Shown: positions 39,674 to 47,870 of the stretch, one piece after another | Layout of the letters: each line of letters opens with the position of its first letter | Numbering within the stretch: the stretch's first letter is position 1 | The notes under the pieces: generated by a model | What the model was told of the DNA's origin: nothing | Databases searched by the model: none | What the model saw: the letters and a program-made list of their open reading frames with translations, nothing else | Origin: Acanthamoeba sp. SK_2022b | Lineage: Eukaryota; Discosea; Longamoebia; Acanthamoebidae | Length of the DNA stretch: 64,000 nt | Direction: 5' to 3' | Assembly (NCBI GenBank): GCA_027943245.1 | Contig: JANDJZ010000392.1 | Location: forward strand, 1 to 64,000 | Translations under genes and position numbers: made by a program

Positions 39674-40414
39674 TTAGGTGTTTTTCTGCGAGCGTATAAT
39701 CTCTTTTAATTGCTCTACTGTGCGAGTCTCTTTCCCCACATGTATCATTGCATGACAGTTTGCACATAATGGTACTAGATCTTTTTTGGGATCAATTCTG
39801 TAGCGTTTTCCAATGGTATTAATCGGTACTATATGATGAACTTGTATATAATTTCTTCCCAAGTCACCATATTTCTCCTCGAAGTTAAAAAAACATACCT
39901 TGCATATAATACCATGATGTGCAATACATTCAGCTTTGCTTTTTGGGTTTCTTTCGTAATATGTTGCTTGTCGCTGTTTCTTTTCACCTTCATAAAGAGC
40001 AACTTCTAACTCAGGAGTGATAGTAAATGCTTCTTCTTCAGAGGCATACCAACCATTATCTTTTCTCGTCAAGTTTTTAAAGTAAATTTTTTCCTCAAAT
40101 GATTCTATTTTTGCCACGCCATTATCATGACCCGTTTTCTGCTTTCTAACCTGTCTAAATGTATAGAGAGAATAACCTTCGAATAAAATCTTTCCAATGT
40201 GTTCAATTGCTTGTGTATAACCAGCTTTTTTGACTCCTTTTTCAGATAGTTCCCAACTGTCTGATAATATAAGAACATCCGTACAATTTTCTGACTTGAG
40301 GTCTTCCCATGCACCAAAAATTATTTTTTTATTCGTTTCGTCAATAAATGACCAGCTCCATGCAATGTTCTTGCATGTTGCACCTAGCGACTGTATGAAC
40401 TCTGTACGTGACAT
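39674..40414 (-). CDS. HNH endonuclease, McrA-like C-terminal domain
   Basis: 246 residues. The last 85 form an HNH zinc-finger nuclease: C171-x2-C174, catalytic H193-H194 in QVHHIVPI, then LVPLCANCHAMIH with C217, C220, H221 and H225. This layout is that of McrA-type modification-dependent nucleases. The first 160 residues are not recognisable and may recognise DNA. AAGGGT precedes the start. Codons are AT-rich compared with the backbone. Divergent from the ATPase gene 337 bp away; a phage-restriction role is inferred. Confidence 0.75.
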   Translation of the reverse strand: MSRTEFIQSLGATCKNIAWSWSFIDETNKKIIFGAWEDLKSENCTDVLILSDSWELSEKGVKKAGYTQAIEHIGKILFEGYSLYTFRQVRKQKTGHDNGVAKIESFEEKIYFKNLTRKDNGWYASEEEAFTITPELEVALYEGEKKQRQATYYERNPKSKAECIAHHGIICKVCFFNFEEKYGDLGRNYIQVHHIVPINTIGKRYRIDPKKDLVPLCANCHAMIHVGKETRTVEQLKEIIRSQKNT

Positions 40415-40751
40415 ACTTACCCTTATAATTCGTTGAAGATGATTTTTAAATATATTAGAATTATATATATCTTACACTAAACATATCATTCCTTTCCATG
40501 GCAATACAGCGAGTGCTTGATAATCAGAATGAATGATTGCAATTTGAATATTTTTGGGAGGGGGGCTTGATTGCATATTTAGGTATTGCACCAATTGATA
40601 TTATAATCACGCTAAGCATTTTATTATCATTTTTTGTGAGATGCACTTGACCGTGGGTTCTCATAGTATCTTGTGTGTCCATTTGAATGTCATGTATAAT
40701 AATAGAATTGAGCGATTTTTAGTCTTTAGGATAGGGAGTTAAGGAATAGTC
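40415..40751. other. AT-rich divergent promoter region of the island
   Basis: 337 bp, very AT-rich, no open frame of note. It separates the divergent HNH and ATPase genes and should contain both promoters. No operator repeat was obvious. Confidence 0.5.
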
Positions 40752-42890
40752 ATGCTTTCGCCAAAAAAACGCAAAGAGTTTTTCGATGCTGTTGACTCAC
40801 TTAAACGGTTTAAGAGGGCTGAAGTTACAGATAGGAAGAACCGAACATTAATAGATAAGCTTTATACTGATCTTCTACCGGAGAATCAGGTCTTTAATAT
40901 GTGTTTTTCTGGTAACACAACATTTCTTGTTGGAAGAAAAGGCACTGGCAAGTCCACTATAATACTAAAGTTGGAAAATGAATATAGAAAAGATAATAAT
41001 TATCTTTCTTGCTATATTGATACTAAAACTGTTTTCGAAAGCTCAAAAAGTGAATATAAAAAACTAGATTATTTGAATGATAAAATACCGGAAGGAGCAT
41101 TAGAGCAGTATTTAGTTGAAAGATCATTTATTCAAGAAGTGTTGAAATCTATTGGTTATGAATTAGATAAGCGCGCTGATAATTTCTTCGCTAAGTTTAG
41201 CGATGCCATTGGGATAGGAAGTAAAGCTAAAGTCAAGAAGCAAATATCCAGTTTGCTATCTAGAGTAAGCAATAATGATATACTTTCTTCTATCGAGGTG
41301 CCTGTTGTCACAGAGTTGGCCATTAAAATTCAAACAGGTAACGAAAGTGAGGTCAGTAAAGCGGTTAAAAATAAGGGAGCAGCATCCTTATCAATTGAGA
41401 AAAATGGCAGCATCAATGCAGGTTTGTCAGGTGAGAGGGATTCGACATCTTCCTCGAGAAGTAAAGAAAACGAGATTTGGGAAAAAAGCTTTTCTTCAAC
41501 ACTTTTAAAAGTTTTTCAGATAAAAAACTTTATCGATGAGATAGAAGTAATTTTAAAAACACTCAAAATAAAAAAATTGATTGTGTTCCTGGATGATTTT
41601 TCTGAAGTCGATGAGCAAACGATTAAAAATTTTGTAGATGTTGTTCTAGCACCTTTAAATAATTGGTCTAATGAGTTTGTTTGTTTCAAGGTAGCTGCAT
41701 ATCCAAACCGCGTTTATTATGGAAATATCGACCCTGGAAAGGTTGATGTAGTTGAATTAGATTTTTATAATCTGTATTCAAATTATGATAAGGCTACGAT
41801 GGAGTCGCTGTCTGTTAACTTTACGAAAAGGATTCTGGAAAATCGAGTCAATTACTTCTGTAGTGGTCTGATTGCTGATTATTTTGATGTGAACTCCAAT
41901 GTTTCTTTGGAAGAGTATTATGAGTTGATATTTAAAGTTTCAATGAATGTTCCAAGAATTATAGGATATATACTTTTCTATTGCCATCAAACTCATGTCT
42001 CTCAAGGTAAATTGATTAATCGTTTGGCGATAGAAAATGCGGCATCAAACTATTATGATAAAATAGTATCCAAATACTTTGATATCGCAACAAATAGTTT
42101 AATGTCTTTTGATGAAAAGGTTTCCGAGTTACAGCAAAAAGAATTGCTTGATCTAATTATGGATAAGCTTAAGCAAGTTAAAAAACAGATTGTAACTAGT
42201 GAACTAACGGGGGATATTTACAAGGCGGATAGTAAAAACCCGTTCTGCAGTCACTTCTTTTTTCAACCAAATTTAGAGCATTTCGTTCGCTCTCTTGAAT
42301 TGAACTTCTTTATTACAAAATATAATGAAATGAGTGATAGAGATGGGGTCAAAATATCAGTGTATGGGTTGAATTATGGGTTGGCAAAGCAGCAAAATTT
42401 AAGATGGGGGAAACCTGATGGTACAAAATATAGAAAATATTTTATTGGACGGCCATTTGATTTCAATAAAATAATTGAGGATTTTCTTAAGGGTAGTAAA
42501 AAGATAGTCTGCCTTAATCCATCTTGTGCAAAGGTTTACCCTTATGAGCAGCTTGAGTTTCTTAAGTTTGCAAAAATGAAATGCGTTGACTGTCATTGTC
42601 CGGTAGAGTTGAAATCTATTTCAGATAATATTGCAGATGAGCTTGGAAAAATTGACAAGGCCAAGTTGCTTCCAAAATTAGATTTGTCTATTTTGCATGA
42701 ATTAAATAAAGATGCTGGTGAGATGTTTGCAAGAGATATTGCCGAAGAATTAGATGCATCATCTAAATTGATAGCAAAAAGAGCGGAGAAAATGGATAAA
42801 AATTTATCGCTTATTCATAGGGATAGATCTGGGATTTTAATTAAGTATTCGATTACGGAAAGTGCTAAGGAAATGTATTTTCATAATTAA
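40752..42890 (+). CDS. AAA-type ATPase with zinc ribbon and C-terminal winged helix, function unknown
   Basis: 712 residues. Walker A is GRKGTGKST at 61-69; Walker B is LIVFLDDFSEVDEQ at about 277-290. A central helical part (about 300-560) follows. A zinc ribbon is formed by CLNPSC near 587-592 and CVDC near 612-615. The last 70 residues (LDLSILHELNKDAGEMFARDIAEELDAS onwards) look like a winged helix. The AAA-then-winged-helix order resembles ORC/Cdc6-like ATPases, but I cannot assign a family. Strong AT bias, no homologous gene in the E. coli order, and an HNH neighbour suggest a mobile defence or DNA-transaction gene. AAGGAA precedes the start. Confidence 0.7.
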   Translation: MLSPKKRKEFFDAVDSLKRFKRAEVTDRKNRTLIDKLYTDLLPENQVFNMCFSGNTTFLVGRKGTGKSTIILKLENEYRKDNNYLSCYIDTKTVFESSKSEYKKLDYLNDKIPEGALEQYLVERSFIQEVLKSIGYELDKRADNFFAKFSDAIGIGSKAKVKKQISSLLSRVSNNDILSSIEVPVVTELAIKIQTGNESEVSKAVKNKGAASLSIEKNGSINAGLSGERDSTSSSRSKENEIWEKSFSSTLLKVFQIKNFIDEIEVILKTLKIKKLIVFLDDFSEVDEQTIKNFVDVVLAPLNNWSNEFVCFKVAAYPNRVYYGNIDPGKVDVVELDFYNLYSNYDKATMESLSVNFTKRILENRVNYFCSGLIADYFDVNSNVSLEEYYELIFKVSMNVPRIIGYILFYCHQTHVSQGKLINRLAIENAASNYYDKIVSKYFDIATNSLMSFDEKVSELQQKELLDLIMDKLKQVKKQIVTSELTGDIYKADSKNPFCSHFFFQPNLEHFVRSLELNFFITKYNEMSDRDGVKISVYGLNYGLAKQQNLRWGKPDGTKYRKYFIGRPFDFNKIIEDFLKGSKKIVCLNPSCAKVYPYEQLEFLKFAKMKCVDCHCPVELKSISDNIADELGKIDKAKLLPKLDLSILHELNKDAGEMFARDIAEELDASSKLIAKRAEKMDKNLSLIHRDRSGILIKYSITESAKEMYFHN

Positions 42891-42988
42891 TTTTTCTAGG
42901 GAGGGCCTTGGGATAATATAGTGGTTCTCCCTCCTTGATTGCGATTGTAGCGTCAGTATTTTAATGTTGTGTTGGGAGATAGGCGTAG

Positions 42989-43011
42989 TACCCGCTCCTG
43001 ATGAGCGGGTA
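42989..43011. terminator. Hairpin between the island ATPase and uspF
   Basis: TACCCGCTC-CTGAT-GAGCGGGTA, a nine-base stem without a T run on either strand. Possibly a weak transcription end for the convergent genes. Confidence 0.4.
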
Positions 43012-43022
43012 TCATTAGCCAA

Positions 43023-43457
43023 TTAACGTACGACCAGCACCGGGCAATTGGCGTGGCGGACGACGGCGGTGGCATTGGAACCGAGGAGGTAAGTGATCGC
43101 AGAAGGGCGGTTGGAACCCATCACGATAATCTCCGCGTTAAGCGCATCAGCGAGTTCCAGGATCTGATCTTTAGGATCGCCGACGGCAACGTGCGTGGTC
43201 ACTCTATCTTCAGGCACGCTGAATTGTTTTGCCGCTTTTGCCAGCCCCTCGGTCGCTAGCGCAATGGTTTCGTCTTTGGTTTCTATCGCCGCCGTGGCGG
43301 CAAAGCCGAAAGCGGCGTAGGTGGCGCGCGACGGGATCACCGCCAGGAAATGGACGTGGGAGTCTTCGAGCCTGGCGAGCGCGTTGACATGCGGGATGAC
43401 CTGCTGTGTTAATTCCGGCTCGGTAATATCCACGGGAACCAAGATAGTTTTATACAT
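43023..43457 (-). CDS. uspF: Universal stress protein F
   Basis: 144 residues, the same length as E. coli UspF. Starts MYKTILVPVDITEPELT; the ATP-binding stretch ends YLLGSNATAVVRHANCPVLVVR. Soluble stress protein linked in E. coli to adhesion and energy-shortage survival. GGAGGG precedes the start. It borders the AT-rich island on its right. Confidence 0.88.
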   Translation of the reverse strand: MYKTILVPVDITEPELTQQVIPHVNALARLEDSHVHFLAVIPSRATYAAFGFAATAAIETKDETIALATEGLAKAAKQFSVPEDRVTTHVAVGDPKDQILELADALNAEIIVMGSNRPSAITYLLGSNATAVVRHANCPVLVVR

Positions 43458-43624
43458 ACTCCCTCCTTATCGTTATCAAAAAACTCCACTTTTTGGATTA
43501 TAGCTGCTTGATGCAGGGAAAGGAGAGATCCCTATGGCAAACCTGAGAACATTGGCGCTAAATGTCAGGTGGTTATCGACGTTATCGTTAAATTCACGCA
43601 AGCATGCCGGTTTTTTCGAGTAGA

Positions 43625-43645
43625 AAGGGAGCCATTGGCTCCCTT
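43625..43645 (-). terminator. Terminator of the tandem lipoprotein genes
   Basis: AAGGGAGCC-ATT-GGCTCCCTT nine-base stem; on the minus strand it continues into TTTCTA. Located downstream of the gene ending at 43675. Confidence 0.65.
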
Positions 43646-43674
43646 GGTTTTAACTGGCTAAGGTTATCGAAATC

Positions 43675-43902
43675 TTAATGAGGGATCTCTGAAACCTCTT
43701 TGACTTCCGTCTTGTTGATTTGCTGTTTAACGCCATTGGCGTCGGTATAACCGATCAATCCGGCAGCGGTTTCTTTCGGCTTGCCGTCACTGATGAGCGT
43801 TCGGCCGTCGTGGGTATGGATGGCGTAGCTGGTGCGTGTGCAGCCTGACAGTGCGGCGATGGCAACCAGGGCGATCGCGGGAAGAACAAGCGTTTTTTTC
43901 AT
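43675..43902 (-). CDS. YgdI/YgdR-family small lipoprotein
   Basis: 75 residues with a type II signal: hydrophobic core then lipobox LSGC. The mature part (IHTHDGRTLISDGKP...GLIGYTDANGVKQQINKTEVKEV) is the SH3-like YgdI/YgdR module. Outer-membrane lipoprotein of unknown role, 12 bp downstream of a paralogue. Confidence 0.85.
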   Translation of the reverse strand: MKKTLVLPAIALVAIAALSGCTRTSYAIHTHDGRTLISDGKPKETAAGLIGYTDANGVKQQINKTEVKEVSEIPH

Positions 43903-43914
43903 TTGTAGCTCCTT

Positions 43915-44148
43915 TTAGTTATCCAACTCACTCATGTTTGCAATCTGGTCTCGATTGATCTGTTCCGTTTTGCCCGTTTCTGCATTTCGATAGGAGACTA
44001 ACCCGGTATCTTTATCGACCTGAGGCTTGCCGTCGGTGACAATGGTCTTGCCATCCGTTGTTTTGATCGCCTGATTGGAAGCGCAGCCCGCTATGAACAT
44101 CACCGTAGTCGCAGTAAGAAGCGCGGCAAAGAGTCGTTTACTTTTCAT
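43915..44148 (-). CDS. YgdI/YgdR-family small lipoprotein, paralogue
   Basis: 77 residues from the ATG at 44146-44148 (MKSKRLF), with AGGATGG upstream. Lipobox IAGC; mature part IKTTDGKTIVTDGKP...GLVSYRNAETGKTEQINRDQI. It is clearly a tandem duplicate of the next gene, in the same transcript. Confidence 0.85.
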   Translation of the reverse strand: MKSKRLFAALLTATTVMFIAGCASNQAIKTTDGKTIVTDGKPQVDKDTGLVSYRNAETGKTEQINRDQIANMSELDN

Positions 44149-44508
44149 ACTTACCATCCTGGTTACTTAAATGAATTTAATAGCAGGAAAGTAAGTATAG
44201 GCAGGATCTCCAGATTGTTAGCGTTGAAACGCTTTTAATGCGATAAAAAATTAAGAATTTCTTAATTTATTGATGGGGTGATTGATCGTTCGGATAACAA
44301 AGTTATCGATAGGTCAGGGCTCGCAGACGTACTGCCCGGCGAGGGCGCTATGGCATCATGCCATCATCGGACCAAGAAACTCCGCATGCCGATGCTTGAT
44401 ACTAACAATGTCTCTGGTGGTTGGATGTTAATTCTGTATAAGTATTCACCGGGGATCTTTTTGAATACAACGTTGATTCATCTGATAATCATCCATAAGG
44501 ACAGGGAT
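44149..44508. other. Divergent intergenic region, lipoproteins/TolA-like gene
   Basis: 360 bp, AT-rich near 44200-44270, containing the two divergent promoters. The TolA-like frame is open through 44278-44508, but the family-like start with signal peptide is at 44509. Confidence 0.5.
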
Positions 44509-44949
44509 ATGAAAATCACGCATTCAGGCTACAAAACCGGCATCGCGATACTATTGGCGGCGATGACCGCGCTGACGTTAACGGGGTGTGCCAAGAGTAC
44601 TGCCCCCAGCCAAAACGATACGGCGAATAAAGAGGTCGATGATCTTTTCGCCAACCTTGGCGACCCAAAGACGCCGGCGCCGGGAAAAGAGAAAATACAT
44701 TACATGACTCAGGTGCAAGCTGAGATTCAACGCCATTTAAAAGACGCCGCCACTTACTCAGGCCAACGCTGTACATTGCGTATCACGCTGGCGCCGGACG
44801 GCATGCCAGTCGGTGTTCGAACTGAAGGTGGCGATCCGGATCTTTGCCGTGCCGCCATGAAGGCGGTTGCCGATGCGCGTCTGCCTAAGCCGCCAACGCC
44901 AGAGGTTCATAATGCGTTCCAAATTATCACGTTGGAATTTCGCCCGTAG
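44509..44949 (+). CDS. Lipoprotein with TolA C-terminal-like domain
   Basis: 146 residues from the ATG at 44509, with AAGGACAGGG upstream. Signal peptide and lipobox LTGC near residue 29. The C-terminal 90 residues (VQAEIQRHLKDAATYSGQRCTLRITLAPDGMPVGVRTEGGDPDLCRAAMKAVADARLPKPP in order) match the TolA domain III fold with its two cysteines. Unlike TolA there is no membrane anchor plus long helix; a lipid anchor replaces them. Role unknown; it could contact Tol-system partners or phage/colicin proteins. Confidence 0.75.
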   Translation: MKITHSGYKTGIAILLAAMTALTLTGCAKSTAPSQNDTANKEVDDLFANLGDPKTPAPGKEKIHYMTQVQAEIQRHLKDAATYSGQRCTLRITLAPDGMPVGVRTEGGDPDLCRAAMKAVADARLPKPPTPEVHNAFQIITLEFRP

Positions 44950-44987
44950 TGACAGTAGAAGGTAAAGGGCGGCAACTGGGTTAAAAG

Positions 44988-45023
44988 AAGCCACAGGCCG
45001 CACTTTCATGCGGCCTGTGGCTT
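44988..45023. terminator. Terminator after the TolA-like gene
   Basis: Perfect 15-bp stem beginning AAGCCACAGGCCGCA with a CTTTCA loop. T runs are short on plus, AA-rich on the left arm. Confidence 0.75.
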
Positions 45024-45100
45024 TGCCACGTTCCATATCGCGCTTTCCTATGCTGAACCTGGATTTTTCGGCATTCTTTCACGGCATATGTTGCCAATAC

Positions 45101-45391
45101 CTACCGATACATCATCGCGCTCACGCGCTCGGCCCGATCTTTAAAACCGTTGCTGCGCATCGTTACCACGTAATAGCGATAGTGATGTTTCTGTGCGTAT
45201 TCGCGCACCAGGTCTTCGGCGAACAGACCGCTGAAGGTGACGGTGGTGACGAACGTCAGCCCTTTCACTTCGTAGGTGCTGATCTCTTGCGGGGTGCCGA
45301 TATACGGCGGCGGGAACACGGTTTTGTGGAACTGGCAGCCCGTCAGCAGCAGGGTAAACAGCAGGGTGGCGGAGATTTGCGGTATTCTCAT
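45101..45391 (-). CDS. Small putative lipoprotein
   Basis: 96 residues: signal peptide with lipobox LTGC near residue 19, then a compact domain (TYEVKGLTFVTTVTFSGLFAEDLVREYA...YYVVTMRSNG) reminiscent of small beta-alpha periplasmic proteins. I do not recognise the family. It stands alone, with its own promoter region shared with the GNAT gene. Confidence 0.6.
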   Translation of the reverse strand: MRIPQISATLLFTLLLTGCQFHKTVFPPPYIGTPQEISTYEVKGLTFVTTVTFSGLFAEDLVREYAQKHHYRYYVVTMRSNGFKDRAERVSAMMYR

Positions 45392-45537
45392 CGGGAAATG
45401 CTTTCCTTCCTTGGCGTGTGTTTTAGTAACTCTATAATAGGATTACAAAATTCGGCGGGGATGTAAAAATTATCCCGCTTCGGTTGCCGTTTCGTTGAAG
45501 CGGTGTCGCCGTCACTCATAAGCATGAGGGGGTAAAC

Positions 45538-45957
45538 ATGTTTGTTCGTCTTGCCACTGAAACCGATGCCGCAGCCCTGATCGCCCTCGACAGCGCTGCC
45601 GAAGACGAGCCACAACGCGCGGCGCAGATCCGCGCCTGGTGCGGGCAGGGCATCTGTTATCTTGCCGAGGAACAGGGCATGGTGATGGGCTACGGCGTGC
45701 TGCACTATCACTTCTTCGGCTGCGGCTTTATCGAGATGCTGATGGTTGGCGAGCGCTATCGCCGCCGGGGCGTCGGGCTGGCGCTGATTGCGGCGTTGAA
45801 GTCCCACTGTCGGCACCCGAAGCTATTCACTTCCACCAATCGCTCCAACCTGCCGATGCAGCGGCTGCTGCTGAACGCCGGCTTTGTCGCCAGCGGCCAG
45901 ATTGACAATCTCGATGACGGCGATCCGGAGCAGGTCTTTTTTATCCCGGCGCGCTAA
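45538..45957 (+). CDS. GNAT-family N-acetyltransferase
   Basis: 139 residues. Acetyl-CoA motif IEMLMVGERYRRRGVGLALI (about 62-81), and the C-terminal NLPMQRLLLNAGFVASGQIDNLD typical of small RimI-like GNATs. Substrate unknown. Its stop overlaps the convergent gene by 4 bp. Confidence 0.8.
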   Translation: MFVRLATETDAAALIALDSAAEDEPQRAAQIRAWCGQGICYLAEEQGMVMGYGVLHYHFFGCGFIEMLMVGERYRRRGVGLALIAALKSHCRHPKLFTSTNRSNLPMQRLLLNAGFVASGQIDNLDDGDPEQVFFIPAR

Positions 45958-46166
45958 TACAGCCGGACATCGACCGCCTGCTGTTGCAGCCAGGTGCTGA
46001 CGTAGCCATAAGCGGCATAGAAGGCCAGCAGCGCGAAGAGCAGCACGGAAAGCGATGCCAAAAACTTGACGTCGCCGTGCTTCGACAGCTGATAAGCGCA
46101 ATAGAGAAAGGCCATCAGGCACAGCAGAGTGAAGGCGATAGCCAGCGTGGCGTAAAAAATAAGCAT
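45954..46166 (-). CDS. Small two-helix membrane protein
   Basis: 70 residues from the ATG at 46164-46166. Two hydrophobic segments (about 3-26 and 36-58) separated by QLSKHGDVKF. No family recognised. The start choice rests on hydrophobic content: the frame continues upstream over a terminator region that cannot be coding. Confidence 0.5.
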   Translation of the reverse strand: MLIFYATLAIAFTLLCLMAFLYCAYQLSKHGDVKFLASLSVLLFALLAFYAAYGYVSTWLQQQAVDVRLY

Positions 46167-46212
46167 AACGAAACCCGTTCTTCCTTGTAAGCACGGCAAG
46201 GATACCACAGAC

Positions 46213-46236
46213 AAAAAAGGGGCCCAATTGGGCCCC
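46213..46236 (-). terminator. Terminator of the AI-2E family transporter gene
   Basis: GGGGCCC-AATT-GGGCCCC followed on the minus strand by six T. Confidence 0.85.
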
Positions 46237-46258
46237 GGCGTGATTCGCTGCGGGAGGG

Positions 46259-47374
46259 TTACTCCGCCGCGTCGGGATGGTTTTTGCCTTCCTCGATGAA
46301 TTCTTCGTCGATCTCTTCGATGTTCTCCTCGCTGTCGCGGCCGGACAGGATGTTCCAGCAGGCGATGAACAGCGCGGCGATCAAGGGGCCGATGACGAAG
46401 CCGTTGATGCCGTAGATCTCCATGCCGCCTAGGGTGGAGATCAGGATCAGGTAGTCCGGCATTTTGGTGTCTTTGCCCACCAGCAGTGGGCGCAGGATAT
46501 TGTCCACCAGGCCGATCACCACCACGAAGAACACCACCAGGAAAATGGCTTTCCACAGCATGCCGGTGGCGAAGAAGTAGATCACCGCCGGCACCCAGAT
46601 AATGGCGGAGCCCACGGCCGGGATGATCGACAGGAACGCCATCAGCGCGCCCCACAACAGGCTGCCGTCGATGCCGGTAAAGTAAAACGCCAGCCCGCCG
46701 AGCGCACCTTGCACCACGGCGACCACCACCGTGCCCTTGACGGTGGCGCGGGAGACGGCGGCGAACTTCACGAACAGGTGGTGCTTGACGTGCTGGGAGA
46801 GCGGCAGCGCTTCGAGCGCCAGGTTCACCAGATAGGGGCCGTCTTTCAGCAGGAAGAACAGCAGGTAGAGCATCACGCCGAAGCCGACGACGAAGTTGAA
46901 GGTGCCCTTGCCGATCAGGAAGACGCTGCCCGCCAGGTATTGCCCGCCCTTGAGCGCCACCTCGGAAAGCTGCTTTTGGATCTCGGCGGCGCTGTTGAGG
47001 TTATGTTCCGCCAGGAAGCGCTGCGCCCAGCCGGGCAGGTGGCGCATAAAGTCCGCCAGCATGGTCGGCAATTGGCTGTTGTTGGTCTGCAGCTTGGTGT
47101 AGATCACGTTGAATTCCATCGCCAGCGACGAGGCGATGATCGCCAACGGCGTGAACACGATCAGGCAGATCAGCGCCACCGTCAGCAGCGACACCACGCC
47201 GTTGCGTTCGCCGACGTACTGCTTCAGCTTCTTTTTCACCGGATGGAAAATCACCGCCAGAATAATTGCCCACAGCACCGAGGAGTAGTAAGGCCCCAGC
47301 ACGTCAAGAAAGGCGGCGGTGACGATAAACAGGATCAGAATAAAGAATCCCTTGGAAATGCCTTTAGACATCAT
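46259..47374 (-). CDS. AI-2E family (PerM/TqsA-like) transporter
   Basis: 371 residues with about eight membrane segments and a helical cytoplasmic centre. Typical features: the paired N-terminal helices (FILILFIVTAAFLDVLGPYYSSVLWAIILAVIFHP), YLLFFLLKDGPYLV, and the C-terminal DNILRPLLVGKDTKMPDYLILISTLGG. Ends in an acidic tail. Members export autoinducer-2 or act as Na+/H+ antiporters; the substrate is not predictable. Confidence 0.85.
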   Translation of the reverse strand: MMSKGISKGFFILILFIVTAAFLDVLGPYYSSVLWAIILAVIFHPVKKKLKQYVGERNGVVSLLTVALICLIVFTPLAIIASSLAMEFNVIYTKLQTNNSQLPTMLADFMRHLPGWAQRFLAEHNLNSAAEIQKQLSEVALKGGQYLAGSVFLIGKGTFNFVVGFGVMLYLLFFLLKDGPYLVNLALEALPLSQHVKHHLFVKFAAVSRATVKGTVVVAVVQGALGGLAFYFTGIDGSLLWGALMAFLSIIPAVGSAIIWVPAVIYFFATGMLWKAIFLVVFFVVVIGLVDNILRPLLVGKDTKMPDYLILISTLGGMEIYGINGFVIGPLIAALFIACWNILSGRDSEENIEEIDEEFIEEGKNHPDAAE

Positions 47375-47668
47375 AGTCGTCCCTCAAAAGATGAATTTTC
47401 AGCATAGATGAACTGAATGAAAACAACACTATCATCACCTTTGCTTAACCGGTAGGGGATTTTTAGTGGCGTATTCCATAGGGTTATTAAGGGCAAGGCG
47501 GGCGCCGTACGGTGAACAGGCGGCGGCGTGAGAAAAGAAAGAGGGCAAAATAATTAACAAAATTTATCGATTGTGTTTCATTTTGTGAGCCACGCTTGCC
47601 GCCTGCGCCAGGCTTTCCTAGTGTTGATGAGGGCGGCCGTTCGCCCGATATCACGAAGGAGTATGCAA

Positions 47669-47806
47669 ATGACTGAACACAAACGACTTGCCGCTATAGA
47701 AAAAGTACTGCTGATCGTTTTCGCCGGCGTACTGGTTTATCTTGCCGCGACCGGCGCCTTGTCATTATCGGGCCTTGATCATCACTGGCCTTATCCTTCG
47801 CGATAG
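47669..47806 (+). CDS. Small single-span membrane protein, 45 residues
   Basis: ATG at 47669 with AAGGAG 8 bp upstream, a well-placed ribosome site. Sequence layout: charged MTEHKRLAAIEK, one membrane helix (about 12-32), short C-terminal tail ending HHWPYPSR. No family recognised. Surrounding bases show no competing gene. Confidence 0.6.
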   Translation: MTEHKRLAAIEKVLLIVFAGVLVYLAATGALSLSGLDHHWPYPSR

Positions 47807-47870
47807 GCAGGCACCTGCACCAGGGAAAATTCAGCACCGCTTATAACAAACAGAACGACCTTTCTGCTTA

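Noticed and set aside
39240..43022. e14-like prophage integrated in icd
   Set aside because: No integrase is present and I see no duplicated icd 3' end at the far side of the island.
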